The notes beneath the pieces are model-generated. The model was not told the origin of the DNA, did no database searches, and worked only from the letters and a program-made list of their open reading frames with translations. From the NCBI GenBank assembly GCA_947379865.1, contig CANCOY010000033.1:1-34852 (forward strand): a DNA stretch of 34,852 nucleotides, in the 5' to 3' direction. The translations under genes were made by a program, and so were the position numbers. Positions 16,249 through 22,846 of the stretch are shown here, in pieces. Within the stretch, counting starts at the first letter, position 1; each line of letters opens with the position of its first letter. Source of the DNA: Acetobacteraceae bacterium (GTDB lineage: Bacteria; Pseudomonadota; Alphaproteobacteria; Zavarziniales; Zavarziniaceae).

Positions 16249-17172
16249 TCATCGCGAAAAGTCGAGGCCCATCTCGCGATAACGCTCGGGATCGTCCGTC
16301 CATTCCGGGCGGACTTTGACAAACAGAAACAGATGCACCCGACGCTCCAGAATCTGTTCAAGGTCCCGGCGCGATGATGCCCCGATTGCCTTGGCAGTGG
16401 CGCCATTCTTGCCAAGCACAATACCTTTGTGTCCAGCTCTCTCGACGAAGATAACCTGGTCAATACGTACCGATCCGTCAGGCCGCTCGGTCCATTTCTC
16501 GGTCTCAACCGTCGAGTGATAGGGTAACTCCTGATGCAGCCGTTCAAAGATTTTTTCGCGGGTGATTTCCGCCGCCAGATTCCGCATGGGAATATCCGCC
16601 AGCTGGTCCTCGGGATAATGCCAGGGTCCAGGCGGCAGGCGCGCTGCCAGATCCGCCTTCAGGTCGCCAACGCCATCACCCGACAGGGCCGATACCATGA
16701 ACGTCGCCGCAAAGGGCAGCATGGCGTTGAAGGCGGCCGTCAGTTCCAGAAGCCGCTCTGGCCGGACGAGATCGACCTTGTTCAGGGCCAGGATTACGGG
16801 CCGCCGGCTCTCCTTCAGGCGCTCGACTGTGGCCCGCGCCGCATCATCCATTCCCCGCTTGGCGTCAATCAGCAGCACCACCACATCGGCATCGTCGGCA
16901 CCGGCCCAGGCGGCCGCCACCATGGCGCGGTCCAGCCGCCGCTTGGGCTGAAAGATGCCTGGCGTGTCGACAAAGATGATCTGGGTTGCCTCAGCGATGG
17001 TGATCGCCGTGATGCGTGTGCGGGTTGTTTGCACCTTGTGGCTGACAATGGCGACCTTGGCCCCGACCATCTGGTTCAAAAGGGTCGATTTGCCAGCGTT
17101 GGTGGGGCCAAAGATGGCCACAAAGCCGCAGCGGCGGGCGGGGGGTGCGCTGTCGTTTGCCGGATCGCTCAT
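16249..17172 (-). CDS. era: GTPase Era
   Basis: Essential Ras-like GTPase that binds the 3' end of 16S rRNA and helps 30S assembly. The 307-residue protein has G1 GPTNAGKST (22-30), G3 DTPG, G4 NKVD and a SALSGDG G5 region. A C-terminal KH domain from about residue 215 contains the GKNGATAKAIG RNA-binding loop. The ATG at 17172 overlaps the rnc TGA as ATGA, so translation of the two is coupled, the usual rnc-era arrangement. It is the last gene of the pyrE-pdxJ-acpS-lepB-rnc-era run. recO, often next in this class, is not present. Confidence 0.98.
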   Translation of the reverse strand: MSDPANDSAPPARRCGFVAIFGPTNAGKSTLLNQMVGAKVAIVSHKVQTTRTRITAITIAEATQIIFVDTPGIFQPKRRLDRAMVAAAWAGADDADVVVLLIDAKRGMDDAARATVERLKESRRPVILALNKVDLVRPERLLELTAAFNAMLPFAATFMVSALSGDGVGDLKADLAARLPPGPWHYPEDQLADIPMRNLAAEITREKIFERLHQELPYHSTVETEKWTERPDGSVRIDQVIFVERAGHKGIVLGKNGATAKAIGASSRRDLEQILERRVHLFLFVKVRPEWTDDPERYREMGLDFSR

Positions 17173-17855
17173 GATGAATGGCCTTCCAGAAGGGCAAGAA
17201 GCGCTTCAGCCGCGGCCTGCTCCGCGACCCGCTTTGACGGTCCTGCGCCCGCCGCCTCGGTGCCGCCAGGCAGGCTGGCAGTGACACGAAACATTGGCGC
17301 ATGATCAGGGCCGCTACGCCCTATCTCGGAATAGACGGGATTGCCGAGATTGCGTGCCATGGCAAGCAGATTGAGCGCGGTTTTTGAATCCTTCGTCACA
17401 AGCGAGCGCCCGTCGATGAAGGGGGCCCAGTGCCGCAGAATGAAGGCACGCGCCGTTTCCAGCCCGCCATCCAGATAGAGGGCGGCAATCACGGCCTCCA
17501 GCGCGTCGGCCAGAATGGCAGGTTTCTGGCGGCCGCCGATGCCCTCTTCGCTTTTGGCAAGGATCATGGCCTGGCCAAGATCAAGACCGAGAGCGATTTC
17601 GGCCAGGGTCTCGCGCCTGACCAGGGCATTATAGCGCGCGGATAACTCGCCTTCGCTATCGTCCGGCCGGTCAGCATGGAGATGGCTTGCCATCACCAGC
17701 CCCAGCACGCGGTCGCCAACGAATTCCAGCCGCTCATTATGGCCCTTTGGCCCCGCGCTGCGATGGGTCAGCGCACGGGTCAGCAGGGCCGGATCGGCAA
17801 AGCGATGGCCCAGGGCAGCTTCAAGCGCCTGGCCGGGCTTGGCCCGCCTCGTCAA
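17169..17855 (-). CDS. rnc: Ribonuclease III
   Basis: Double-strand-specific endoribonuclease that processes rRNA precursors and regulates mRNAs. The catalytic domain shows HNERLEFVGDRVLGLV with metal ligands E44 and D48, and D117 and E120 in ILADALEAVIAALYLDGG. A double-stranded RNA-binding domain starts around DSKTALNLLAMAR and ends with RVAEQAAAEALLALL. I choose the TTG at 17855: it overlaps the lepB stop as TTGA and gives 228 residues, the standard length. A longer frame from another TTG at 17900 would overlap lepB by 49 bases. No ATG or GTG is available, so the start is a rare codon either way. The stop overlaps the era start. Confidence 0.93.
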   Translation of the reverse strand: MTRRAKPGQALEAALGHRFADPALLTRALTHRSAGPKGHNERLEFVGDRVLGLVMASHLHADRPDDSEGELSARYNALVRRETLAEIALGLDLGQAMILAKSEEGIGGRQKPAILADALEAVIAALYLDGGLETARAFILRHWAPFIDGRSLVTKDSKTALNLLAMARNLGNPVYSEIGRSGPDHAPMFRVTASLPGGTEAAGAGPSKRVAEQAAAEALLALLEGHSS

Positions 17856-18589
17856 TGCACAGGCTGGAAAAGACGGCTCCAGCGCGGCGCCGAAAACCAA
17901 CCCCAGGGCTCGAACAGGCCGGCAGAACCATTGTGGGAGAAGAACAGGAACTCCGCCGGGCCAACAAGATTATCGGCGGGGATGAACCCGACTTCAGGGA
18001 AGCGGCTGTCGCGGGAGTTGTCGCGGTTGTCGCCCATGGCAAAATAATGGCCCTCTGGCACCGTATAGACGGCGGTATCGTTGCCAGAACGGCTGGGGTC
18101 GGCTGCCAGGATCGGATGGCTGCGCCCACCGGGCAGGGTCTCCATATACTGGGGCACCCGCCGCAGGTTGCCAAAGCGATCGACATAAACGAAGTCGTCG
18201 ATCTTCTCGCGCTTGACCGGTTCCCCATTGATCTGCAGGACACCGCCCGTTACCTGGATCCGGTCACCGGGCAGGCCAATGATCCGCTTGATGTAATCGG
18301 TTGCATTGTCCGACGGCAGCTTGAAGACGGCGACATCCCCGCGCGTCACATCACCGCCAAGCACACGCCCCTTGATCAGGGGCATGCCAAAAGGCAGCGA
18401 ATAACGGGAATAGCCATAGCTGAATTTCGAGACGAAGAGATAATCACCCACCAGCAGCGTGGGGACCATGGACTCCGACGGAATGTTGAACGGCTCATAG
18501 GCCAGGGTCCGCACACTCACTGCGATCAGCAGGGCGTAAACCAGCGTGCGGACATTCTCGATGATGACGTTGTGTTTGCTGATCTTCAT
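17852..18589 (-). CDS. lepB: Signal peptidase I
   Basis: Membrane serine protease that removes signal peptides from exported proteins. The 245-residue product has one N-terminal membrane segment (about 11-30, VRTLVYALLIAVSVRTLAY), then the catalytic serine S40 in NIPSESMVPT. The catalytic lysine is K101 in DYIKRIIGLPGD, and the conserved GDNRDNSRDSRFPEVGFIP box follows. The start at 18589 is favoured over an in-frame start at 18652: MKISKHNVIIENVR is a typical alphaproteobacterial LepB N-terminus and GGGAAGG precedes it. The TGA overlaps the rnc start. The acpS gene ends 104 bases upstream, with only small hairpins between. Confidence 0.96.
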   Translation of the reverse strand: MKISKHNVIIENVRTLVYALLIAVSVRTLAYEPFNIPSESMVPTLLVGDYLFVSKFSYGYSRYSLPFGMPLIKGRVLGGDVTRGDVAVFKLPSDNATDYIKRIIGLPGDRIQVTGGVLQINGEPVKREKIDDFVYVDRFGNLRRVPQYMETLPGGRSHPILAADPSRSGNDTAVYTVPEGHYFAMGDNRDNSRDSRFPEVGFIPADNLVGPAEFLFFSHNGSAGLFEPWGWFSAPRWSRLFQPVH

Positions 18590-18693
18590 GGCCTTCCCGG
18601 GGAGGGATAACGGATATCTGGAAACGCTCCTCGGGAGCCACGCTGGCGGCAAAGCCAGACGGAGCGCATCAAGCGCCGCTCAGGCCGCTCAAG

Positions 18694-19134
18694 TCAAGAT
18701 ACCCCCTGCCCGTTCTTCTGGTCAGGCGAGGCATGGCTGAGCGGCACTGCGGTGATGATGACGAAAGCCTGGGCCAGGGGGGGCTCGTCGGTGATCGACA
18801 GATCAATGCGCGCCTCATGGCCGACGGGTGTGATCGCCTGCAGGCGCTGCAATGCCCCGCCGGTCAGCGTCAGCGTTGGTCGGCCCGAGGGCAGGTTGAC
18901 CACGCCCATGTCGCGCCAGAACACGCCGCGCCTGAAACCCGTGCCCAGTGCCTTGGCGCAGGCTTCCTTGGCAGCGAACCGCTTGGCATAGCTTTCAACC
19001 GACAGCCGGCGCCGTTCCGACCGGGCACGCTCCACGGGCGTGAAGATGCGGTCAAGAAACCGGTCGCCAAAGCGCCTGATTGTCGCCTCGATGCGGGTGA
19101 TGTCGATCAGGTCGCTGCCAATCCCGATGATCAT
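18694..19134 (-). CDS. acpS: Holo-[acyl-carrier-protein] synthase
   Basis: Transfers 4'-phosphopantetheine from CoA to acyl carrier protein, activating fatty-acid synthesis. The 146-residue product has the magnesium ligands D8 in GIGSDLIDITRIE and E57 in RFAAKEACAKALGTG. It is slightly longer than the usual 120-140 residues because of a polar C-terminal tail after VIITAVPLSH. The ATG at 19134 overlaps the pdxJ stop as ATGA; the pdxJ-acpS coupling is common across proteobacteria. Together with panC at the far right, the window holds early and late steps of pantothenate-dependent cofactor use, though the two are not linked. Confidence 0.97.
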   Translation of the reverse strand: MIIGIGSDLIDITRIEATIRRFGDRFLDRIFTPVERARSERRRLSVESYAKRFAAKEACAKALGTGFRRGVFWRDMGVVNLPSGRPTLTLTGGALQRLQAITPVGHEARIDLSITDEPPLAQAFVIITAVPLSHASPDQKNGQGVS

Positions 19135-19904
19135 TGCCTGCCTTCCTTGGCCGTCGCCTCGGCGCGGGCGGCGTCCATCAAAGCACGCATCTTGCCAATG
19201 GCAGCCTCAAGCCCGGTGAACACGGCTTCTCCCACAAGGAAGTGCCCGATGTTCAGTTCCACAAGCTGCGGGATAGCAGCCACGGCACCGACAGTTGCGA
19301 AATCAAGGCCGTGCCCGGCATGCATTTCAAGCCCCACGGCCGCGCCCTGCTGCGCTGCCCCGACAAGACGCAGCAGCTCCTGCTGGCGCCGGTCTCCCTC
19401 TGCCTCGCAATAGGCACCGGTGTGGAGTTCGCAGATGTCGGCGCCGATGGCACGTGCCGCAGCCAGTTGCCCCTCTTCGGGATCAACAAAAAGGGAGACC
19501 CTTATGCCCGCCGCCCGCAGACGGGCAACCTGGGGGGCAAGGGTCGGCTGCATGGCCGCCACATCAAGGCCACCCTCAGTGGTCAGTTCCGTGCGCTTCT
19601 CGGGCACAAGGCAGCAGGCGTTCGGCCGGATGCGCAGGGCAAGGGCGATCATCTCCTCGGTCGCCGCCATCTCGAAATTGAGAGGAAGAGGTATTCCGGC
19701 CGCGAGCCGCGCAATGTCATCGTCGGAGATGTGCCTGCGGTCCTCGCGCAGATGGGCCGTGATGCCATCAGCGCCAGCCGCCGCAGCCAGCAGAGCCGCC
19801 CGCAGCGGATCGGGATGCCGGCCCCCGCGCGCATTACGGATGGTCGCAACGTGATCGACGTTGACGCCAAGGCGCAGGCGGCCGCTTGAATGCTCTGGGG
19901 ACAT
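19131..19904 (-). CDS. pdxJ: Pyridoxine 5'-phosphate synthase
   Basis: Condenses 1-deoxy-xylulose 5-phosphate with 3-amino-2-oxopropyl phosphate to pyridoxine 5'-phosphate, the last ring-forming step of the DXP-dependent vitamin B6 route. Signature segments are GVNVDHVATIRNARGG at the N-terminus, DGITAHLREDRRHI, LNFEMAATEEM, ELHTGAYCEAE and the C-terminal LNIGHFLVGEA. I use the ATG at 19904 (257 residues); a GTG at 19910 would add two residues. The spacing from the upstream ACGAG element suits the ATG. It follows pyrE by 40 bases and overlaps acpS by four. PLP made here serves the neighbouring HemA and GlyA enzymes, though that is general metabolism. Confidence 0.97.
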   Translation of the reverse strand: MSPEHSSGRLRLGVNVDHVATIRNARGGRHPDPLRAALLAAAAGADGITAHLREDRRHISDDDIARLAAGIPLPLNFEMAATEEMIALALRIRPNACCLVPEKRTELTTEGGLDVAAMQPTLAPQVARLRAAGIRVSLFVDPEEGQLAAARAIGADICELHTGAYCEAEGDRRQQELLRLVGAAQQGAAVGLEMHAGHGLDFATVGAVAAIPQLVELNIGHFLVGEAVFTGLEAAIGKMRALMDAARAEATAKEGRQ

Positions 19905-19944
19905 GATCACTCGTTTCTTTTGCGCAAGGCGGCCGTTGGCTTAA

Positions 19945-20529
19945 CTAGGTCAGGCTGCGGCTGCCGGGCTTCACCGCCGGGAGGGCCGCCAGCGCCGGTG
20001 GCAGGGCGTCGGCCGGATAGCTCGGCACGTCCAGCTGTGCCAGGGCAATCAGGGGAACACCGATATCCGCCGTGCCGTTCGAGCGGTCAATCAGCGAGGC
20101 GCCGCCCACCACCGTGCCCCCGTTCTGGGTAATGCAGGCAATGCATTCCCGGGATGACAGGCCCGTGGTCACAACATCCTCAACCATCAGGACGTGGGCG
20201 CCAGGCTCGATGGAAAAGCCCCGACGCAGGGCAAAGCTGCCGTCGACGCGCTCGGTAAAAATTCCAGGCACACCCAGTTGGCGTGCCATCTCATAACCAA
20301 CCACAACCCCTCCCATGGCGGGCGAGACCACAAGATCGATGCGCTGGCCAAGGGTTGCCCTGACACGCTCGGCAAGGGCTGCACACAGGCGGGCGGCGCG
20401 GGCCGGGTCCATCAGAACCCGGGCGCACTGGAGATAAAGCGGGCTGTGCAGGCCCGAGGACAGCAGAAAATGACCCTCAAGCAGGGCGCCCGCGGCACGA
20501 AACTCGGCAAGAACGGCGTCGCGATCCAT
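19945..20529 (-). CDS. pyrE: Orotate phosphoribosyltransferase
   Basis: Joins orotate to PRPP to make orotidine 5'-phosphate in pyrimidine synthesis. The 194-residue protein carries the PRPP-binding loop VLMVEDVVTTGLSSRE (about 113-128), the conserved SPAMGGVVVGYE, and the N-terminal LLSSGLHSPLYLQ substrate region. CAGGAG lies upstream of the ATG at 20529. It heads the pyrE-pdxJ-acpS-lepB-rnc-era run. The 103 bases separating it from the monooxygenase gene hold a strong hairpin and a TATAAG sequence on the minus strand that could be its -10, but no clear -35. Confidence 0.96.
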   Translation of the reverse strand: MDRDAVLAEFRAAGALLEGHFLLSSGLHSPLYLQCARVLMDPARAARLCAALAERVRATLGQRIDLVVSPAMGGVVVGYEMARQLGVPGIFTERVDGSFALRRGFSIEPGAHVLMVEDVVTTGLSSRECIACITQNGGTVVGGASLIDRSNGTADIGVPLIALAQLDVPSYPADALPPALAALPAVKPGSRSLT

Positions 20530-20576
20530 GGCTTGGTAACTCCTGAAGGGGCTTTCCCAGATAGCTTATACATGGG

Positions 20577-20610
20577 CAGGGCCGGGGCAGCCTGCGCCGC
20601 CCCGGCCCTG
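20577..20610 (-). terminator. Hairpin after the Baeyer-Villiger monooxygenase gene
   Basis: CAGGGCCGGGGC (20577-20588) and its exact reverse complement (20599-20610) enclose a 10-base loop. The 12-bp GC-rich stem starts 22 bases past the monooxygenase stop and precedes pyrE. No T-run follows, so termination may be partial or factor-assisted. Confidence 0.6.
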
Positions 20611-20632
20611 GTCATCTTGTCGGCAGAAAGGT

Positions 20633-22249
20633 TCAGCGCGCGATGCGGAACCCTTCGTAACCCTTGGCAACGACGTCCCGGCACTTGTCGACATAGGTGT
20701 TCACGCCGATGTAGGGCATGAATACCCGCACCTTGCCGGGGACATTGGCCCCGAGGTACCAGGAATTGCAGTTCGGGTAGAGCGTGGTGTGCGCCACGTC
20801 ATTGACATGGTGCACCCAGGTCTCCTCGGACTCCGGCAGCGCTTCGATGGTACGGCCCTGATGGGTCGAGACGTGATCGATGCACTCCGCGATCCACTCC
20901 ACATGCTGTTCGATGGACGGCAGCATGTTGGACAGAACCGAGGGGCTGCCGGGGCCAGTGACAAAGAACATGTTCGGGAAGCCGGCCGTCGCCAGACCCA
21001 GATAGGTCTTGGGGCCTTCTGCCCACTTGTCCTGCAGCGTGCGGCCACCCGTGCCGCGCACGTCGATCTTGCTGACAGCGCCCGTCATGGCGTCAAAGCC
21101 AGTCGCGAAAACAACGACATCGACCTCCACCAGGCCCTTGCCCGTGCGCACGCCCGTGGCCGTGATTTCCTCAAGCGGATTGTTGTCGAGGGGGACCAGG
21201 GTGACGTTCGGACGGTTGAACGTGTCATAGAAGCCCGTGTCGACGCACAGACGCTTGCAGCCCACGATCTGGCGCGGGGCCAGCGCATCGGCCACGGCCG
21301 GATCCTGGACGATGCCGCGAATCTTGGTGCGGATGAATTCGGCCGCCGTCTCGTTCGCCACGCGGTCGAACATCAGGTCGTCGAAGGTGCCCATGAACGA
21401 GAGGCCACCCTTCTGCCACTGCTTCTCGTAGATGTCGTTGCGCTCTGTCTCGGAGATCTTGAGGGCGGATTCGCCAAAGCTGCCGAAATCCTGACCAAAG
21501 GGCTGCTGCCAGTTGTGCGTCCGGATTTCCTTGTAGCGCGACTTGAAGTCCCGCACGAACTCGGGGTCGAGGGGCTGGTTGTGGGCCGGCACCGTGAAGC
21601 TGGCGGTGCGCTGGAACACGGTCAGGTGCTTGGCCTGCTGGGCAATGAGCGGGATCGACTGGATTGCCGACGAACCGGTGCCGATCACGGCCACGCGCTT
21701 GCCGGTGAAGTCCACACCCTCATGCGGCCACTTGCCGGTGTGATAGGTGTCACCCTTGAAGCTGTCGCGCCCCTTGATGTTGGGCAGGTTGGCCGACGAC
21801 AGGCAACCCGTTGCCATGACAACAAAACGCGCGGTCTTGACCTCGCCGGATGCCGTGGTCACGGTCCACAGCGCCGTCGCATCGTCATAGATGGTGGAGG
21901 CGACGGGCGTGTTGAGCTGAATGTCCTTCATCAGGTCGAAACGCTCGGCCACATGATTGGCATATTTCAGGATTTCGGGCTGGGTTGCGAAACGCTCGCT
22001 CCACTCCCATTCCTGCTGCAGTTCTTCAGAGAACTGGTAGCTGTATTCCATGCTCTGGATGTCGCAGCGCGCGCCCGGATAGCGGTTCCAGAACCAGGTG
22101 CCGCCGATGCCGCTGCCGGCCTCATAAGCGCGAACGGTCATGCCCATCAGGTTGCGCAGCCGGTGCACCATATAGATGCCCGCAAAGCCGCCGCCGACGA
22201 CAATGGCGTCGAAATCAGCAGTTTTCGTGGTGTTCGTGGCCTCGGCCAT
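20633..22249 (-). CDS. Type I Baeyer-Villiger monooxygenase
   Basis: FAD- and NADPH-dependent monooxygenase inserting oxygen next to a ketone to give an ester or lactone. The 538-residue protein has the FAD Rossmann motif GGGFAG (19-24), the GGTWFWNRYPGARCD block (49-63) and a second Rossmann motif GTGSSA (190-195). Between them is a perfect Baeyer-Villiger fingerprint, FxGxxxHxxxWP, at 164-175 (FKGDTYHTGKWP). It resembles the cyclohexanone, phenylacetone and steroid monooxygenases; the substrate is unknown. GGAGG seven bases before the ATG at 22249 fixes the start. It interrupts the otherwise conserved relA-pyrE neighbourhood and has its own promoter-like region and terminator-like hairpin, so it is probably an acquired single-gene unit. 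Codon and base use do not look different from the surroundings by eye. Confidence 0.92.
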   Translation of the reverse strand: MAEATNTTKTADFDAIVVGGGFAGIYMVHRLRNLMGMTVRAYEAGSGIGGTWFWNRYPGARCDIQSMEYSYQFSEELQQEWEWSERFATQPEILKYANHVAERFDLMKDIQLNTPVASTIYDDATALWTVTTASGEVKTARFVVMATGCLSSANLPNIKGRDSFKGDTYHTGKWPHEGVDFTGKRVAVIGTGSSAIQSIPLIAQQAKHLTVFQRTASFTVPAHNQPLDPEFVRDFKSRYKEIRTHNWQQPFGQDFGSFGESALKISETERNDIYEKQWQKGGLSFMGTFDDLMFDRVANETAAEFIRTKIRGIVQDPAVADALAPRQIVGCKRLCVDTGFYDTFNRPNVTLVPLDNNPLEEITATGVRTGKGLVEVDVVVFATGFDAMTGAVSKIDVRGTGGRTLQDKWAEGPKTYLGLATAGFPNMFFVTGPGSPSVLSNMLPSIEQHVEWIAECIDHVSTHQGRTIEALPESEETWVHHVNDVAHTTLYPNCNSWYLGANVPGKVRVFMPYIGVNTYVDKCRDVVAKGYEGFRIAR

Positions 22250-22301
22250 CTGTGTCCTCCGGCATATTGTGATTGTCTGACGGCCCTTCCGGGGCCTTGA
22301 G

Positions 22302-22334
22302 GCAACGGTTGCAACACCACCGCCCCGATGTCAA
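22302..22334 (-). promoter_or_regulatory. Candidate monooxygenase promoter with overlapping palindrome
   Basis: On the minus strand a consensus -35, TTGACA, occupies 22329-22334. A 17-base spacer places the -10 at 22306-22311 (CAACCG, poor). That position is covered by the perfect palindrome GCAAC-G-GTTGC at 22302-22312. A good -35 with a weak -10 under a palindrome suggests regulated expression. The regulator is not in the window. Confidence 0.4.
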
Positions 22335-22382
22335 TTCGCTTTGCAGCGATTTGGCGATGCCGCCACGCCGATCGGGCGAAAC

Positions 22383-22781
22383 CTACGCGCCCGTTGCCAG
22401 GTCAAAGCCCTCGTCAACCCAGCCGGTGATGCCGCCCACCATCAGTTTAACGGCACGCCCAAGGCGCGCCAGTCGCAGCGCGCCCCGATCCGCCCCGTTG
22501 CAATGCGGGCCTGCGCAATAGACCACAAACAGGGTGCCCTGCGGCCAGCCCGACAAGCGGGTTTCGGTGATCTTGCCATGGGGCAGGTTGATCGCACCGG
22601 GCACATGCCCTGCGGCAAAGAGGCCCGGGCTGCGGACATCGAGAAGGACAAAATCGGCAGCCCCTGATGACAGGCTGTCATGGACATCCCAGCAGTCTGT
22701 CTCGAAGGCGAGGCGCGCCTCATAGCGCGCGATCGTATCCGCCGCCGAGGCTGCCGCAATTTCGCTCACCCGACTTGCCAT
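22383..22781 (-). CDS. Single-domain rhodanese-like sulfurtransferase
   Basis: A 132-residue cytosolic protein with one rhodanese domain. Visible are DFVLLDVRSPGLFAAGHVPGA (43-63, cut here by the domain's CH2A-like region), the active-site loop VYCAGPHCNGAD with the likely catalytic cysteine C89, and GGITGWVDEGF near the end. Members move sulfane sulfur to acceptors such as thiols or cyanide; this one's acceptor is unknown. I use the ATG at 22781, with AGAGGA upstream, instead of the frame start at 22820. It is 65 bases past the relA/spoT stop on the same strand and may be its operon partner. A second cysteine (C94) within the loop is noteworthy but seen in relatives with the CAGPHCN pattern. 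Confidence 0.9.
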   Translation of the reverse strand: MASRVSEIAAASAADTIARYEARLAFETDCWDVHDSLSSGAADFVLLDVRSPGLFAAGHVPGAINLPHGKITETRLSGWPQGTLFVVYCAGPHCNGADRGALRLARLGRAVKLMVGGITGWVDEGFDLATGA

Positions 22782-22846
22782 GGGGTCCTCTCGTGCATTG
22801 ATTGAGCGCCAGAATACCAATCCCGCGCCCGTCGGCGGGCCCTGAC

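Noticed and set aside
18590..18693. Small hairpins (GCTCC/GGAGC, CTGGC/GCCAG) and a TGAGCGGC direct repeat between acpS and lepB
   Set aside because: Stems are five bases long and the repeat is eight bases in GC-rich sequence. No regulatory role can be supported.
22827..22840. A GCCCG/CGGGC hairpin between relA/spoT and the rhodanese gene
   Set aside because: Only five base pairs in a GC-rich background with no T-run; this is expected by chance.
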